Source: Nakaseomyces glabratus
Taxonomy: Eukaryota; Ascomycota; Saccharomycetes; Saccharomycetales; Saccharomycetaceae
Length of the DNA: 64,000 bases
Direction of reading: 5' to 3'
Assembly (NCBI RefSeq): GCF_010111755.1
Contig: NC_088960.1
Location: 248,001 to 312,000 of the forward strand
Position 1 is the stretch's first letter. Each line of letters starts with the position of its first letter. The notes below the pieces were generated by a model. It had not been told where the DNA came from, did no database searches, and saw nothing but the letters and a program-made list of their open reading frames with translations. Both the position numbers and the translations under genes were made by a program. Of this stretch, positions 51,664 to 61,776 are shown one piece after another.

Positions 51664-53256
51664 CTACAAGTTCAACCTCTTGATTTGTTCAAGTCTTTCA
51701 TCGACCGCCTTCTCAAATTGTTCAGAGCCAGATCCATTTTCTGGGAGTTCGTCTAGTAGTTTCTTGTGAATGGATTGAAGGGCTTTTATGGAGTCCATTT
51801 CATCAATAACACAGGAGATGTTAATCTCGTTGGCACCTTGAGAAATCATTTCGATGTTGATACCTTGCTCTGCCAGAGTGGTAAACATGGTACCGGCGAT
51901 ACCAATGAATTGTTTCATTTGCTTACCGACCAAGGAAACGATGGACATCTTCTTGATGATATCGACTGAACCCAAGGGCTTCAATTTCTCAACTGCGGAT
52001 CTCAGAGCCTTCATCGAGTCACTATCAGGGATTGGAAGAGCCATAGAGACGTGAACTTCTGAGGTGGAAATCAAATCGACAACTAGCTTGTACTTATCCA
52101 GAACGGTAAATATCTGAGCTAGGAAACCGTGAGACAGAGTCTTCTTGTTGGAGTGAACATTCAGCACGACGATATCGTTCTTAGTAGTGATAGCGGTAGC
52201 ACCTCTTCTCTTCTTTTCGAAGAAAGTGGAGCTCAAGGCCTCAGGTGGATGTGGTGGAGTGGACTCACCTTTCTTGGCCACATTGTCTGGATAAATGATT
52301 GTACCGTTGCCCTTTGGATTCTGGACGTTCTTGATTCTGATAGGAATCTTAGCTCTTATGACTTGCTCCATGGTGAATGGGTGAATGACTTCGGAACCGT
52401 AGTAGGTCAATTCTGAGGCCTCTTCAGGCGTGACACTGTCCAGTAGACGAGCCTGAGGGACTTTACGTGGATCGGCGGTGAAGATACCATCGACTTCTTT
52501 CCATACTTGCAATTCGTCTGCGTTCAAGGCGACGGCGATCAAAGCCGCACACAAGTCAGTGTAACCACGACCGACACCATTCAGCAGACCCATTGGGATG
52601 AAACCGAAGAAACCGGTGAATACTGGCACGATTCTCTCCTTGGAGTTTACGAATGGTTCCAGTTTTTCCTTCAGGGCCTGGACCAGGAAAGTGTAGAAAC
52701 TGGTATCTAGTGTAGTAGTTTGATAATCTGATGGGACCACGTTGGAAAGGTCGACATACTTGGCTTTGCACCCACGGTCGTTGCAAAGCGCGGTGATGAA
52801 CAGACAACTCAACTTCTCACCACAGGACATCACCAGGTCGATGGTTCTATTGCTGACCTCACCCAACACCTTCGAGGCGGACAGGTACTTATCCACTAGG
52901 GCCAGCTCTTTGTTAGTGTCGTCGATCAACTTGGCGACTAAAGGAGAGTCCTCCAGAAACCTCTCGGCGTTGCTGACGTGATCCTGCCTTATGGTCTCGA
53001 TAATGTCGCTGTACTCCTGGTCCTGAGATGCCAGATCACAACACTTCAGCAGCCTAGAAGTGGTACCTTCCTGCTTGGTATAGGAGGACCTCGCGGAACA
53101 CACAACGGCGACATCGTTATCAAACCCACCGTCCTGTTTGGAAGAAGAGTAGTACTTGACTATCTCGTCCACGATCTGCACAGGGAATTTACCGACAGAA
53201 GTACCACCGAACTTCTGCACAACCCAATTAGATGTAGCACTTGTACTGTAAGCCAT
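51664..53256 (-). CDS. HOM3: Aspartate kinase
   Basis: The product is 530 residues (S. cerevisiae Hom3 is 527; EC 2.7.2.4). It phosphorylates aspartate, the first step to threonine, methionine and homoserine, and is inhibited by threonine. The kinase domain opens with VVQKFGGTSVGKF and has VVCSARS, GRGYTDLCAALIAVALNADE and the IFTADPRKVPQA segment; two ACT domains fill about 370-500 (LSHGFLAQIFTVLDKY; VGKQMKQFIGIAGTMFTTLAEQGINIEMIS). A perfect Gcn4 site lies 380 bp upstream. Confidence 0.97.
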   Translation of the reverse strand: MAYSTSATSNWVVQKFGGTSVGKFPVQIVDEIVKYYSSSKQDGGFDNDVAVVCSARSSYTKQEGTTSRLLKCCDLASQDQEYSDIIETIRQDHVSNAERFLEDSPLVAKLIDDTNKELALVDKYLSASKVLGEVSNRTIDLVMSCGEKLSCLFITALCNDRGCKAKYVDLSNVVPSDYQTTTLDTSFYTFLVQALKEKLEPFVNSKERIVPVFTGFFGFIPMGLLNGVGRGYTDLCAALIAVALNADELQVWKEVDGIFTADPRKVPQARLLDSVTPEEASELTYYGSEVIHPFTMEQVIRAKIPIRIKNVQNPKGNGTIIYPDNVAKKGESTPPHPPEALSSTFFEKKRRGATAITTKNDIVVLNVHSNKKTLSHGFLAQIFTVLDKYKLVVDLISTSEVHVSMALPIPDSDSMKALRSAVEKLKPLGSVDIIKKMSIVSLVGKQMKQFIGIAGTMFTTLAEQGINIEMISQGANEINISCVIDEMDSIKALQSIHKKLLDELPENGSGSEQFEKAVDERLEQIKRLNL

Positions 53257-53329
53257 TTGTAGTTAACCTTGAAGTATGTTTTTTTTTTTTTTCACACAGT
53301 TTTTTTATCTATTAACTGACCTGTTTTGT

Positions 53330-53373
53330 GTGCTAATTGCGTGCTAATTGCGTGCTAATTGTGTGCTAACTGC
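53330..53373 (+). repeat. Four tandem 11-bp repeats in the HOM3 promoter
   Basis: Units GTGCTAATTGC, GTGCTAATTGC, GTGCTAATTGT and GTGCTAACTGC, about one helical turn each, 74-117 bp before the ATG. Confidence 0.95.
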
Positions 53374-53635
53374 GTGCCAGTATACTTCCTGCTTATATGA
53401 AACTGCAAGCGTCTGTTCACCTTACGCAATGTCGAAACTACCGAGACTCGATGAGCCCGTTTATATACTTCCCCAGTTGAAAGCTTCGAGAAGTTTTTTG
53501 AAAAATTGGCTTCCCACCACCGTTTTCACCAAAACCAAGGTTAAACCAGAAAAACCCACAGAAAGTGGCGTACAGATGAAAAGCCCTAAGTTTTTCATTC
53601 TTACCACCTCAGCCAAATAAGGAAAAGACCACCGG

Positions 53636-53644
53636 ATGAGTCAT
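53636..53644. promoter_or_regulatory. Gcn4 site of HOM3
   Basis: ATGAGTCAT is the perfect palindromic Gcn4 target; HOM3 is a known target of general amino-acid control in S. cerevisiae. Confidence 0.7.
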
Positions 53645-53784
53645 TATCACTTTGTACTACATAGTAACCGCCATTTTGGGAGGGTAATAGTCTGTCTATA
53701 AGGCATAGTGTTGTGGTGTGTGTGCTGTTTATTGTAGTGTGCAGTAGAGATATTTGCCGATTTTGAATATTTACTTTATTTACT

Positions 53785-55416
53785 TTACTTGAGAGCGTTT
53801 GCGAAGGGGTTTCTGAAGCCGTCCATGACCAGGTCCACGCAGTAGTTCTTGCCGCAGTTGTTGTCCCAGAACTCTAGTCTCTGGGTGTCGTCTCTTGTGG
53901 TGTACTGTATGCAGAACTCGAGGCTGGCTTTGCCCTCCCACTTGGTGGCGTCGTCGATGACAAAGTGGAAGACGTCCATGGCGGCGCCGCCGGGCACCAG
54001 TCCCTGTGCGCTGCTGACCCACACGCCTTCCACGTCCTGGACGTTCCGCCAGCGGTCCCAGGTGTACCGTATCAGCACCCTCTTGTCGAAGAATATGTTC
54101 TTGACGAGCACACGCCCGCTCAGCAAACGTGTGTTTATCGGAGTGCCTATGTCCACACCACTGCCGGGGCTGTAGAATGCCCTCTCCCTGTGAATATGCA
54201 GCGACAACTCCTGCAAGAACACCTCCTTCCCTTGCGAGAGGTTGATGAAGATGTTCAACTTCAGGCTCTTCGGGTTCTTGTTACTCAGGATAGGGAAATT
54301 CTCGTTGTATAGCCCCACAACCCGTTGCTGCTGCTTCCCAGAGTACGACCCGTTGAACATGGAACCACCATTGGACACCGAGGCTCCGCTGTCCGTTCTA
54401 TAGTTGCTGTATGGTGTGTTCCCTTGGTTTGCGGCCGTGCCCATGTCTCTGAGCGAGGTGCTACTGGAGTTCGCTGAAGATGGTGTGGAGTTCGGATTAG
54501 ACACATTCTCCTTGTTGTTTTCGTTATCTTTATCTTTCTTCTTGATCGCATGAAACCGTTTACTCTTCCTTAGCTTCGGACCAGCGTTGCCTTGGCCACC
54601 TGCAGCAATGGTAGAGTCATACCCTTCGTCCACCCTCTTGGACTCGAGCTCGAGCGCACGCAGCCTCTCCTTGGTCTTGTCGTCTAGCGACATTTCCTGC
54701 ATCATGGCCGACAATCCTCCTGCCCTACCGGCTTTTCTTCTATCTTCTATACCGTACTCATTCAGGTACGCGCCGTATTGCTGGTATATGTCCGCGTTTG
54801 AGACGTCGATGGGCCTCTCGTTCTCGTTGAAGTAGCGCACAGGCGCCGTCTGGTCGAAGTGCACACTCTTGCTTCTCATCAGCTTGTTCGGAGGACTGGC
54901 GCCGTGCATTGAGGTGTTGAGGCCCGGGGTACCCGGCAGCGACTTAGACCTCCTCTTCAGCACGCTCTTCACCGGCTCACCGGACTTCTTATACACAGGA
55001 GGTGAGAATGGTGCGAGGTCGTTGCTGCTGTTGTCGCTGTCCAGGGTGTTGTCGAGCATGTTCGTGTCCAGCTCGGGGAGCGTAGACTTCGGCGAGAGCG
55101 GTATGAGGTCGTCTCGCGCCTGCTGGCGCTCTGAGGCCCCGCCGTCGCCGGGCCCTTGGCTGTACTCCCTGTAGTTCGAGTCCACCTGGTGCAGGTTCTT
55201 GTTCAGCTGGGTGTTCCTGAGCAGCTCCTCCTCGGGGAACCTGTCCTTGTTGAGCTGCGAGACCCGCTGCGGCTTGTGCAGAAACTGCAAGGACGTGAGC
55301 TTCCCGGACCCGCCCACTATGGCACCGTTCATTTTCCCGGCGTACACGTTCGCGGTGTGCTTCTCCCTCGGGCTCTTCTCCTGCAGCGGCACAGCACCCG
55401 CCCTTATATAAGTCAT
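53785..55416 (-). CDS. GIP2: Gip2-like glycogen-targeting subunit of protein phosphatase 1
   Basis: The product is 543 residues (S. cerevisiae Gip2 is 548). It brings PP1 (Glc7) to glycogen and glycogen synthase. The PP1-docking RVxF motif is SKSVHFD near residue 185. A CBM21 carbohydrate-binding domain fills the C terminus (about 385-535), with RYTWDRWRN and WDNNCGKNY. The paralogue Pig2 has the same layout; the position next to HOM3 and PET117 favours GIP2. Codons are GC-rich here (many CTG, GTC, GGC), unlike genes to the left. The ATG at 55416 overlaps a TATA-like TTATATAA, so Met28 (MNGAIVGG) is an alternative start. Confidence 0.88.
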   Translation of the reverse strand: MTYIRAGAVPLQEKSPREKHTANVYAGKMNGAIVGGSGKLTSLQFLHKPQRVSQLNKDRFPEEELLRNTQLNKNLHQVDSNYREYSQGPGDGGASERQQARDDLIPLSPKSTLPELDTNMLDNTLDSDNSSNDLAPFSPPVYKKSGEPVKSVLKRRSKSLPGTPGLNTSMHGASPPNKLMRSKSVHFDQTAPVRYFNENERPIDVSNADIYQQYGAYLNEYGIEDRRKAGRAGGLSAMMQEMSLDDKTKERLRALELESKRVDEGYDSTIAAGGQGNAGPKLRKSKRFHAIKKKDKDNENNKENVSNPNSTPSSANSSSTSLRDMGTAANQGNTPYSNYRTDSGASVSNGGSMFNGSYSGKQQQRVVGLYNENFPILSNKNPKSLKLNIFINLSQGKEVFLQELSLHIHRERAFYSPGSGVDIGTPINTRLLSGRVLVKNIFFDKRVLIRYTWDRWRNVQDVEGVWVSSAQGLVPGGAAMDVFHFVIDDATKWEGKASLEFCIQYTTRDDTQRLEFWDNNCGKNYCVDLVMDGFRNPFANALK

Positions 55417-55662
55417 CTGTCCAGTCGAAAGAAAATTGTATGTTCGAGATTTGTGGTCTTATGTGTTGGGGATGTCGTCAATGCCAAACAATGGGAGTGA
55501 GCGACTTTTTATATAATCCCAGCGGAGGTGCAGCGAAACCCCTTTCGGTTTAGAAGGTCCCCCCTTGCCATGATCAACGAACCCGGGGGTGAAGTGATAA
55601 AAGCTGGGGGTAGGGAAGGAGTAACCGCAATCCTAGCATCCATATATAACCAGGACCAGACA

Positions 55663-55953
55663 ATGAGCCGAGCCAGTAAGATAACCTTTGGCGTTTCATG
55701 CGCGGTGACGCTAGCGACCATCATCGGCGTGCACTATGTGCAGGAGCTGGAGCGGGAGACGCTGCACCAGGGGCCCATCAAGGACGCGAAGCGTGTTGCT
55801 GAGAAGAAGAAGCTAATGCCTGCGGGCACGGACGAGAAGAAGCTGCTGAACAGGAGCGAGCACGAGCTGCAGCAGGAGCTCCGAAAGAAGTACGAGTCCA
55901 TGCAGCCTCTGAGCGGCGAGGTCGTCACCCAGGATGGCGAGCGTGTCAAGTGA
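55663..55953 (+). CDS. PET117: Pet117, cytochrome c oxidase assembly factor
   Basis: The product is 96 residues from ATG 55663 (MSRASKITFGVSCAVTLATI); S. cerevisiae Pet117 is 107. It is a small mitochondrial inner-membrane protein with one N-terminal membrane segment (about 7-26) and a charged helical tail; it links heme a synthase Cox15 to oxidase assembly. The family signature HYVQELERETLHQGPIKDAKR is clear. Two earlier in-frame starts (GTG 55528, ATG 55570) would add residues not found in the family. Divergent from GIP2, with 246 bp between. Confidence 0.92.
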   Translation: MSRASKITFGVSCAVTLATIIGVHYVQELERETLHQGPIKDAKRVAEKKKLMPAGTDEKKLLNRSEHELQQELRKKYESMQPLSGEVVTQDGERVK

Positions 55954-56099
55954 AGTTACACGTAAATAGTCAAAGAATAACCTGTATTTAGGGTGTGTAA
56001 ATAGTGGCAATACATATATGAAGCAATCCCAGAAGTATTTCTGAGAGTTAGAGTGAGAGTGAGGATCAGAATGAGAATGGAATCATTGGCGTATAACTG

Positions 56100-56143
56100 T
56101 CACTATACACAAACGTGTCATATGACACGTTTGTGTATAGTGA
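56100..56143. repeat. Perfect 44-bp palindrome
   Basis: The 22-nt arms match at every position with no spacer (centre between 56121 and 56122). It lies 150 bp after PET117. It could be a bidirectional terminator hairpin or a cruciform. Confidence 0.95.
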
Positions 56144-56550
56144 TAACATAAAATTCCCGCGGATCCGTACAACGGTACACGTTCCTAGTGATTTACGGTA
56201 ATTCTTTGGGTTTTCCCTCCTCCTCCCCTTCGCAGATTTATAGTGGGGGGATGTGTGTGCGTGAGTTTCTTAGCAAATTTCTTATAAAAATTGCTTTTTT
56301 TTTATTAAATTGCTTTTTTTCTTCTCTTCTCTAAATTCTACACAGAAATAGATCTCTTCAGATCTCTCTATTTCTCTCGTCAGCAACTCAGAAACACGCG
56401 AACAATGGGGAGATGAATGCAGAAAAAAAGCAATGTGGGTTCTGCTGTAAGAACCGGCGCGGGGCTCCCGATGGTAAAGGGGTCTGCGGTGGTTTCAGTT
56501 GGTCATCACGTAGTAAGCAGAGAAGTCTGTGCAGAGTGGAAGCATGACAA

Positions 56551-56590
56551 GCATTGGTTGGCATTGGATGGCACTGGATAGCACTGGATG
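56551..56590 (+). repeat. Decamer tandem repeat
   Basis: Four units of the form GCAYTGGATG, each with one or two differences. Confidence 0.9.
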
Positions 56591-56776
56591 GCATCACAAC
56601 TTCTCGAGACTTCTCCTTGTCTAACCCAATTTAAAATATAACTTGTAATTAAACTACTTAGACTCCTTCGTCGCGACTGGAATATATAAAGGAATGGGTT
56701 GTGGATTTGTTAACGTGCCCCCCCCAATTGAAAGAATGTTAAAAGTTGTAAATGTAGAAAATAGATATAACATCCC

Positions 56777-56782
<6 letters not shown>

Positions 56783-56808
<26 letters not shown>
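56783..56808 (+). repeat. CACATA microsatellite in permease leader
   Basis: About 4.3 copies of CACATA, 20 bp before the ATG, probably in the 5' UTR. Confidence 0.9.
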
Positions 56809-56827
56809 GATATATACCAATATCACG

Positions 56828-58375
56828 ATGTCTTACGAGGATAAGAAGGATCTCTATGATATGGAGATGCAGGTGGAGTCGTCAGCCAACAGCCATGTTG
56901 AGACTGACGGCTACAACGATGCCACTGTGCTGGAGACGAAGCTGTCTCTGCTGAACAGGCTGGCTGCGATGATCAGTGCCGAGACGAAAGGTATCGAGCC
57001 TATCACGGACGATGAGAAGAACGACGACTCGCTGATCAATGCTGCGTCGATGTGGTTCTCTGCCAACATGGTCTTGCCTGCGCTGGCCATCGGTGGTCTG
57101 GGTCCGCTGGTGTTCGGGCTGAACTTCGGTGTCTCTGTGCTCACAATCGTGTTCTTCAACATCCTGGGTCTGTTCGCCGTGGCGTTCTTCTCTGTGTTCG
57201 GTGCCAAGTTCGGCCTGAGACAGATGGTGCTGTCCCGTTACTTGGTCGGGAACATCACTGCCAGAATCTTCGCGTTGATCAACTCCGTTGCCTGTGTCGG
57301 CTGGGGTATTGTGAACACTGTCGCCGCATCCCAACTGCTGAACGAAATCAACCCGGGCTCCCACCAGCTGCCGCTGTGGGGTGGCTGTCTGGTCATCATC
57401 GGTGCCACCATCCTCGTCTCTTTCTTCGGTTACAAAGTAATCCACACTTATGAAAAGTACTCCTGGGTCCCAAACTTCGCTGTCTTCCTAGTGCTTATCG
57501 CTAGATTAAAGATCTCTGGTAAGTTCCACAACGGTGCTTGGGGGTCCGGCCCTACCACCGCCGGTAGCGTGCTGTCCTTCGGTTCTGCCGTGTTTGGTTT
57601 CGCCTCCGGCTGGACTACTTACGCCGCCGACTACACCGTCTACATGCCCAGAAACACCAACTCTTACAAGATCTTCTTCGCCCTTGTCGCAGGCTTGGCC
57701 TTCCCATTGTTCTTCACCATGATCCTAGGTAGCGCCTGCGCCCAGGCCGCCGTCGACTACACCCCATGGCAAGAGTTCTACAACAAGAACGGTATGGGTG
57801 GCCTGACATTCGCCATCCTGGTGCCTGACTCCCTACACGGTTTCGGACAGTTCTGCTGTGTGGTGCTGGCTATGTCCACTATCGCCAACAATGTTCCAAA
57901 CATGTACACCATCGCCCTGTCCGCACAGTCCGTCTGGGACCCATTCGCCAAGATCCCAAGAGTCGTGTGGACCATGATCGGTAACTTGGCCGCCTTGGGT
58001 ATCTCCATCCCAGCTTGTTACTACTTCTCCACCTTCATGCAATACTTCATGGACTCCATCGCCTACTACTTGTCCATCTACATCTCCATCGCTCTATGTG
58101 AGCATTTGATCTACAGACACAACAGCTTCAGCAACTACAATGTCGAGGACTGGAACAACTTCAAGAAGCTACCAATTGGTATCGCCGGTACCATCTCCTT
58201 GGTCGTCGGTGCTTTCGGTGTTGCGCTAGGTATGTCCCAATCCTACTGGGTTGGTGAAATCGCTAGACACATCGGTGAATACGGTGGTGACATTGCCATC
58301 GAATTGGGTGCCGGTTGGGCATTCATTGCATACAACATTTGCAGACCTCTAGAATTGAAATACTTTGGACGTTAA
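56828..58375 (+). CDS. FCY2: Purine-cytosine permease of the Fcy2/Fcy21/Fcy22 family
   Basis: The product is 515 residues (S. cerevisiae Fcy2 is 533). It is a plasma-membrane NCS1 proton symporter for cytosine, adenine, guanine and hypoxanthine; such permeases also take up 5-fluorocytosine. Twelve hydrophobic segments follow a charged N terminus (about 1-75). Family stretches: SMWFSANMVLPALAIGGLGP, GLRQMVLSRYLVG, SGWTTYAADYTVYMPRNT and CEHLIYRH. Position between PET117 and CEM1 equals FCY21/FCY22 of S. cerevisiae, so strict orthology to FCY2 is open. The first 600 bp use CTG/GTG-rich codons, the rest the usual high-expression set. Confidence 0.88.
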   Translation: MSYEDKKDLYDMEMQVESSANSHVETDGYNDATVLETKLSLLNRLAAMISAETKGIEPITDDEKNDDSLINAASMWFSANMVLPALAIGGLGPLVFGLNFGVSVLTIVFFNILGLFAVAFFSVFGAKFGLRQMVLSRYLVGNITARIFALINSVACVGWGIVNTVAASQLLNEINPGSHQLPLWGGCLVIIGATILVSFFGYKVIHTYEKYSWVPNFAVFLVLIARLKISGKFHNGAWGSGPTTAGSVLSFGSAVFGFASGWTTYAADYTVYMPRNTNSYKIFFALVAGLAFPLFFTMILGSACAQAAVDYTPWQEFYNKNGMGGLTFAILVPDSLHGFGQFCCVVLAMSTIANNVPNMYTIALSAQSVWDPFAKIPRVVWTMIGNLAALGISIPACYYFSTFMQYFMDSIAYYLSIYISIALCEHLIYRHNSFSNYNVEDWNNFKKLPIGIAGTISLVVGAFGVALGMSQSYWVGEIARHIGEYGGDIAIELGAGWAFIAYNICRPLELKYFGR

Positions 58376-58638
58376 AAAAATATTCGTGTTTGTCAATTGA
58401 ACAGTCCTAATCATACTCACTAATTAACCACTTTGCATCAATATTTCATACTAGCATATTTTGAAACGATCAGCTTAACCATTACCGCTCTGCATTATTC
58501 CAATCTAATAACGACCTTCCTTGCATTATCATTAAAATCATTATTTATTTCGCAACAAAATATAAAAAATCAGCTAATAGATATTCGTATTAATATTATA
58601 ATATTATTGTTTTCAAATCTCAGCAGTTATTTACATAA

Positions 58639-59985
58639 TTATTCATGCCATCTCCTGAAGAGTAGAGATGTATTAACACCCCCAAATCCGAAACTATTAC
58701 ATAAAGCATATTCCAAATCTGCTACTTTGTGTGGCTGGCTCTTGACAAAACGCATTGACGAGCTTTCAAAATTTCCCAAAACATTCTTCAGATTGTAAGT
58801 GTGCGGAATAGTCCTGTTATACAGTGACAATATCGTAAAAATACTCTCAGCTGCACCAGCTGCACCAAGCAAGTGCCCAATAGAGCCCTTATTACTCGAT
58901 ATGTATAGGGGCTTCTGTCTATTCACATTATCAATTAGAGTGTTCTGTATGGCACAGCATTCGGTATTATCGCCCAACTTTGTAGATGTTGCATGAGCGT
59001 TAACGTATTCAATATCCCTGGCATTCACATTCCCATGTGATAAATCTAGTGCCATCTTGATTGCACGGCTTGCACCTTCTCCGTCATTCGGTGGTGACGT
59101 TATGTGGTGTGCGTCACAACTTAGCCCATAACCGACTATCTCTGCAAGAATTGGCGCTCCTCTACGCTCAGCACTCTCGAGTGATTCCAACACCACAATA
59201 CCGGCACCTTCACCCAGGACAAAACCGTTTCTCTCTTCATCGAAAGGTCTGGATATACCATCTGGTGATAGACTCTTAGCCCTCAGGAAACCAGCCAGAC
59301 TTAACGGGTGAACACTTGCCTCTGACGCACCAGCGAGGCAGATATCTTGCATCCCCAACTTGATCATGTTATAGCCATCACCTATGGCGTTGTTTCCAGT
59401 AGCACATGCGGTGGATACACTATGCGTCGGACCTCTCAGGTTAAACTTTATCGCAATGTTACCTGCAGCCATGTTGGTCAGGATCCTCGGCACAAAGTAT
59501 GGATTTATTCTGTTCTTCTTCGTGTTTGAGTCAAAGGTTACCGATGTCTCATATATGTCCTCGATTGATCCAATCCCTGATCCGATGAGACATCCTACTT
59601 TATCGGGGTCGATCCCTTGATTATGCTGGTCGATTGGTATCCTACCATCCTCCGACATCTTTGTTTCCTTATTCACTAGTCCACTACTCACTAGGGCCTC
59701 ATAACTAGCAATTGTAGCCAGCTTGATGAACCGGGACATCCTTCTGTCGTCCTGCGAAGTGAACAGCTGCGAGTTTACTTCAAATGATTCAATTGGTGAA
59801 ACAGCACCAACTCGCAGCTCTGGCGGGAATATACCACGCCACTTGGCGAAATCACCTTTGGTCAATTGATCCAACTTTACCAGACCATTGCTGTCCCGTT
59901 GCAACAGCCTATGCCATGATTCCTTCACGCTCTTCCCCAGCGGTGTCACGCAACCAAGCCCCGTAACTACCACCCTTCTAGACAT
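58639..59985 (-). CDS. CEM1: Mitochondrial beta-ketoacyl-ACP synthase
   Basis: The product is 448 residues (S. cerevisiae Cem1 is 442). It is the condensing enzyme of mitochondrial type II fatty-acid synthesis, which supplies octanoate for lipoate. The active site is complete: nucleophile Cys194 in VSTACATGN, His in NAHATSTKLGD and the second His in GSIGHLLGAAGA. The protein starts directly with MSRRVVVTGLGCVTPLG, so a targeting sequence is short or internal. Convergent with the permease, divergent from THO1. Confidence 0.96.
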   Translation of the reverse strand: MSRRVVVTGLGCVTPLGKSVKESWHRLLQRDSNGLVKLDQLTKGDFAKWRGIFPPELRVGAVSPIESFEVNSQLFTSQDDRRMSRFIKLATIASYEALVSSGLVNKETKMSEDGRIPIDQHNQGIDPDKVGCLIGSGIGSIEDIYETSVTFDSNTKKNRINPYFVPRILTNMAAGNIAIKFNLRGPTHSVSTACATGNNAIGDGYNMIKLGMQDICLAGASEASVHPLSLAGFLRAKSLSPDGISRPFDEERNGFVLGEGAGIVVLESLESAERRGAPILAEIVGYGLSCDAHHITSPPNDGEGASRAIKMALDLSHGNVNARDIEYVNAHATSTKLGDNTECCAIQNTLIDNVNRQKPLYISSNKGSIGHLLGAAGAAESIFTILSLYNRTIPHTYNLKNVLGNFESSSMRFVKSQPHKVADLEYALCNSFGFGGVNTSLLFRRWHE

Positions 59986-60276
59986 TACACGTATCCACTT
60001 ATAGATGTGCTACAAGTGTATGGACCATTTAAGTTCAGCTATGACTATTCTTTTGACTATGAGCAAAGTTCAGTCACTTTGACTATTTGTGCATGCAGCG
60101 CGACATGCTCCGATGAGGTTCGGAGGGAATCGTGGAAAAAAAAGCTGGCGAGCTTTCGCCGACAGAGAGCAACAACATATATAAGGAGAATACAGCAAAG
60201 TCAATTGAGTTTCGAGGACAACACAAGTCTTTAGGATAACTGTAACGAGCTAGACAATACTATTGATATATAAATA

Positions 60277-60969
60277 ATGAGCAATTATTCTGCGTTGACT
60301 GTGGTGCAATTGAAGGAGCTGCTGACTGAGCGTAATCTGTCCGTCGCGGGCTTGAAGAACCAGTTGGTTGAGCGTTTAACTAACGATGACAAGGCCAAGG
60401 AGGCTGCTGGTGAGGCTGCTCCAGCTCCTGTGACCGAAGAGGCTGCACCAGCACCAGCTGCTGCACCAGTGGCTGCTGAAGTTGAGGAGGCCAAGCCAGA
60501 AGAGGCCAAGCCAGAAGAAGAAACAAAGGCTGAGCCGGCCAGCAATGAGGCTGCTCCAGCTGTTGCAAGCGAGCAGCCAGCGGAAGCTAGTGAGGACAAG
60601 CCTGCTGAGGTTCAAGAAAAGGCACCTGAGGTAAAAGAGCCAGAGAAGGAGCTTTTCGATATTCTAACAGCGGAAGAGATCAAGCAAAGAGCCACCGAAT
60701 TGATAGACAAGAAACTTCACCGTGCGAAGAAGTTCGGTGCTGAACAAGACCAAATTGACTCATTGGAGAAGCTGAAGGTGAGAATCGATAGATTTGGTGT
60801 CGACCGTAATATGTCTATTGCTCTTGAACTTGGCTTGGTAAAGCCTAAGGAAGTGCGTCAACAAAACAGAAGCAACAAGAACAACAATAGAAACGGTCAC
60901 AAAGGAGGTAATAACAAGAACAGAAAGGGTAGAGTGAACAAGAATAGAGGTTCTGGTAGAAGGTGGTAA
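60277..60969 (+). CDS. THO1: Tho1-like SAP-domain RNA/DNA-binding protein
   Basis: The product is 230 residues (S. cerevisiae Tho1 is 218). It is a nuclear protein that binds nucleic acid and nascent mRNP and suppresses THO-complex mutants; human CIP29/SARNP is similar. The SAP domain is residues about 4-38 ([21 protein letters not shown]). Ala/Pro/Glu-rich repeats (about 45-125) follow, then a helical block (about 128-190) and an Asn/Lys/Arg/Gly-rich basic tail. In S. cerevisiae GPP2 (YER062C) lies between CEM1 and THO1; it is absent here. Confidence 0.93.
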   Translation: MSNYSALTVVQLKELLTERNLSVAGLKNQLVERLTNDDKAKEAAGEAAPAPVTEEAAPAPAAAPVAAEVEEAKPEEAKPEEETKAEPASNEAAPAVASEQPAEASEDKPAEVQEKAPEVKEPEKELFDILTAEEIKQRATELIDKKLHRAKKFGAEQDQIDSLEKLKVRIDRFGVDRNMSIALELGLVKPKEVRQQNRSNKNNNRNGHKGGNNKNRKGRVNKNRGSGRRW

Positions 60970-61776
60970 ACCTAACGAACTTTTGTGTTTAATACCCTTG
61001 TGTTTTATCTGATTTTATTTTACCATAATTTCCTTTTATTCTTAATACCATAACATGGTGTACGTTACTTTTATGCATAAACCATATTGTATGTTGATCT
61101 TTTGATAAGATTGCAAGGACAAACACCTTATTAGAATTGAGGGACGAATTTTGTAATGATAGCTAACTGGATTTTTATTTTTTTTGTTTTACTTAACCTC
61201 CATACCACGGTACAGGAAGAACAAACCATTGTATATGTATAAGAGATTTAAAAAAGTCTATCCGGTGTATATTCATGTTTTGAATATTGTAGTATTCTTT
61301 ATTGTAATTAAGCCACAACTTGCGCGAAACGATAGACTTATATACATATTTGTGTGTGCGTATGCCTTTTGTAAGAAATTAGTTGTTATATCTTGTTGTG
61401 AGCGGTGTCGTCAATTCAGCATCAATTGTATGGTGTTTGGTTTTGAAGGGCTAACATCTCTCCATCTAAGTGTAGAAAAGACACGTAAAACAAATAAAGT
61501 ATGATTGATTAAACATTAAACAGCGACTATACACACCACAATTAAAAAATAATATATCTAAAAACTAGCCAAATAGCATTCACAATTATTCTTTACAAGA
61601 ATATTGGGGGAAATGCAGTTAAACGTATTTACTTTATGAAGCTTAAAATTAGTGCTTATAGAAAATTGGTTGTTAGTTTTTATGGGATATTACCCTTTTC
61701 ACATGGTTGGGCATCATTAAAAGACTGTTCATTAGTTGATGGGTCCGTTGAGAGATCCAAATTGTCCCTAGGAGAA
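60970..61776. other. Convergent intergenic region THO1/VHR
   Basis: These 807 bp are AT-rich. A 106-codon frame (61184-61504) has no family resemblance and I do not accept it as a gene. No RNA gene is seen. Confidence 0.45.

Larger units (their letters stand above)
53257..53784. promoter_or_regulatory. HOM3 upstream region
   Basis: These 528 bp contain a T run by the ATG, four 11-bp GTGCTAATTGC repeats (53330-53373) and a Gcn4 site (53636-53644). The GIP2 3' end lies on the far side. Confidence 0.6.
55954..56827. promoter_or_regulatory. PET117 3' flank / permease upstream region
   Basis: These 874 bp hold a perfect 44-bp palindrome (56100-56143), decamer repeats (56551-56590), a C8 run (56718-56725) and a CACATA hexamer array (56783-56808) just before the permease ATG. 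No gene is seen. Confidence 0.55.

Noticed and set aside
61184..61504. 106-codon frame downstream of THO1
   Set aside because: AT-rich, Lys/Ile/Tyr-heavy, no homology seen; probably chance.
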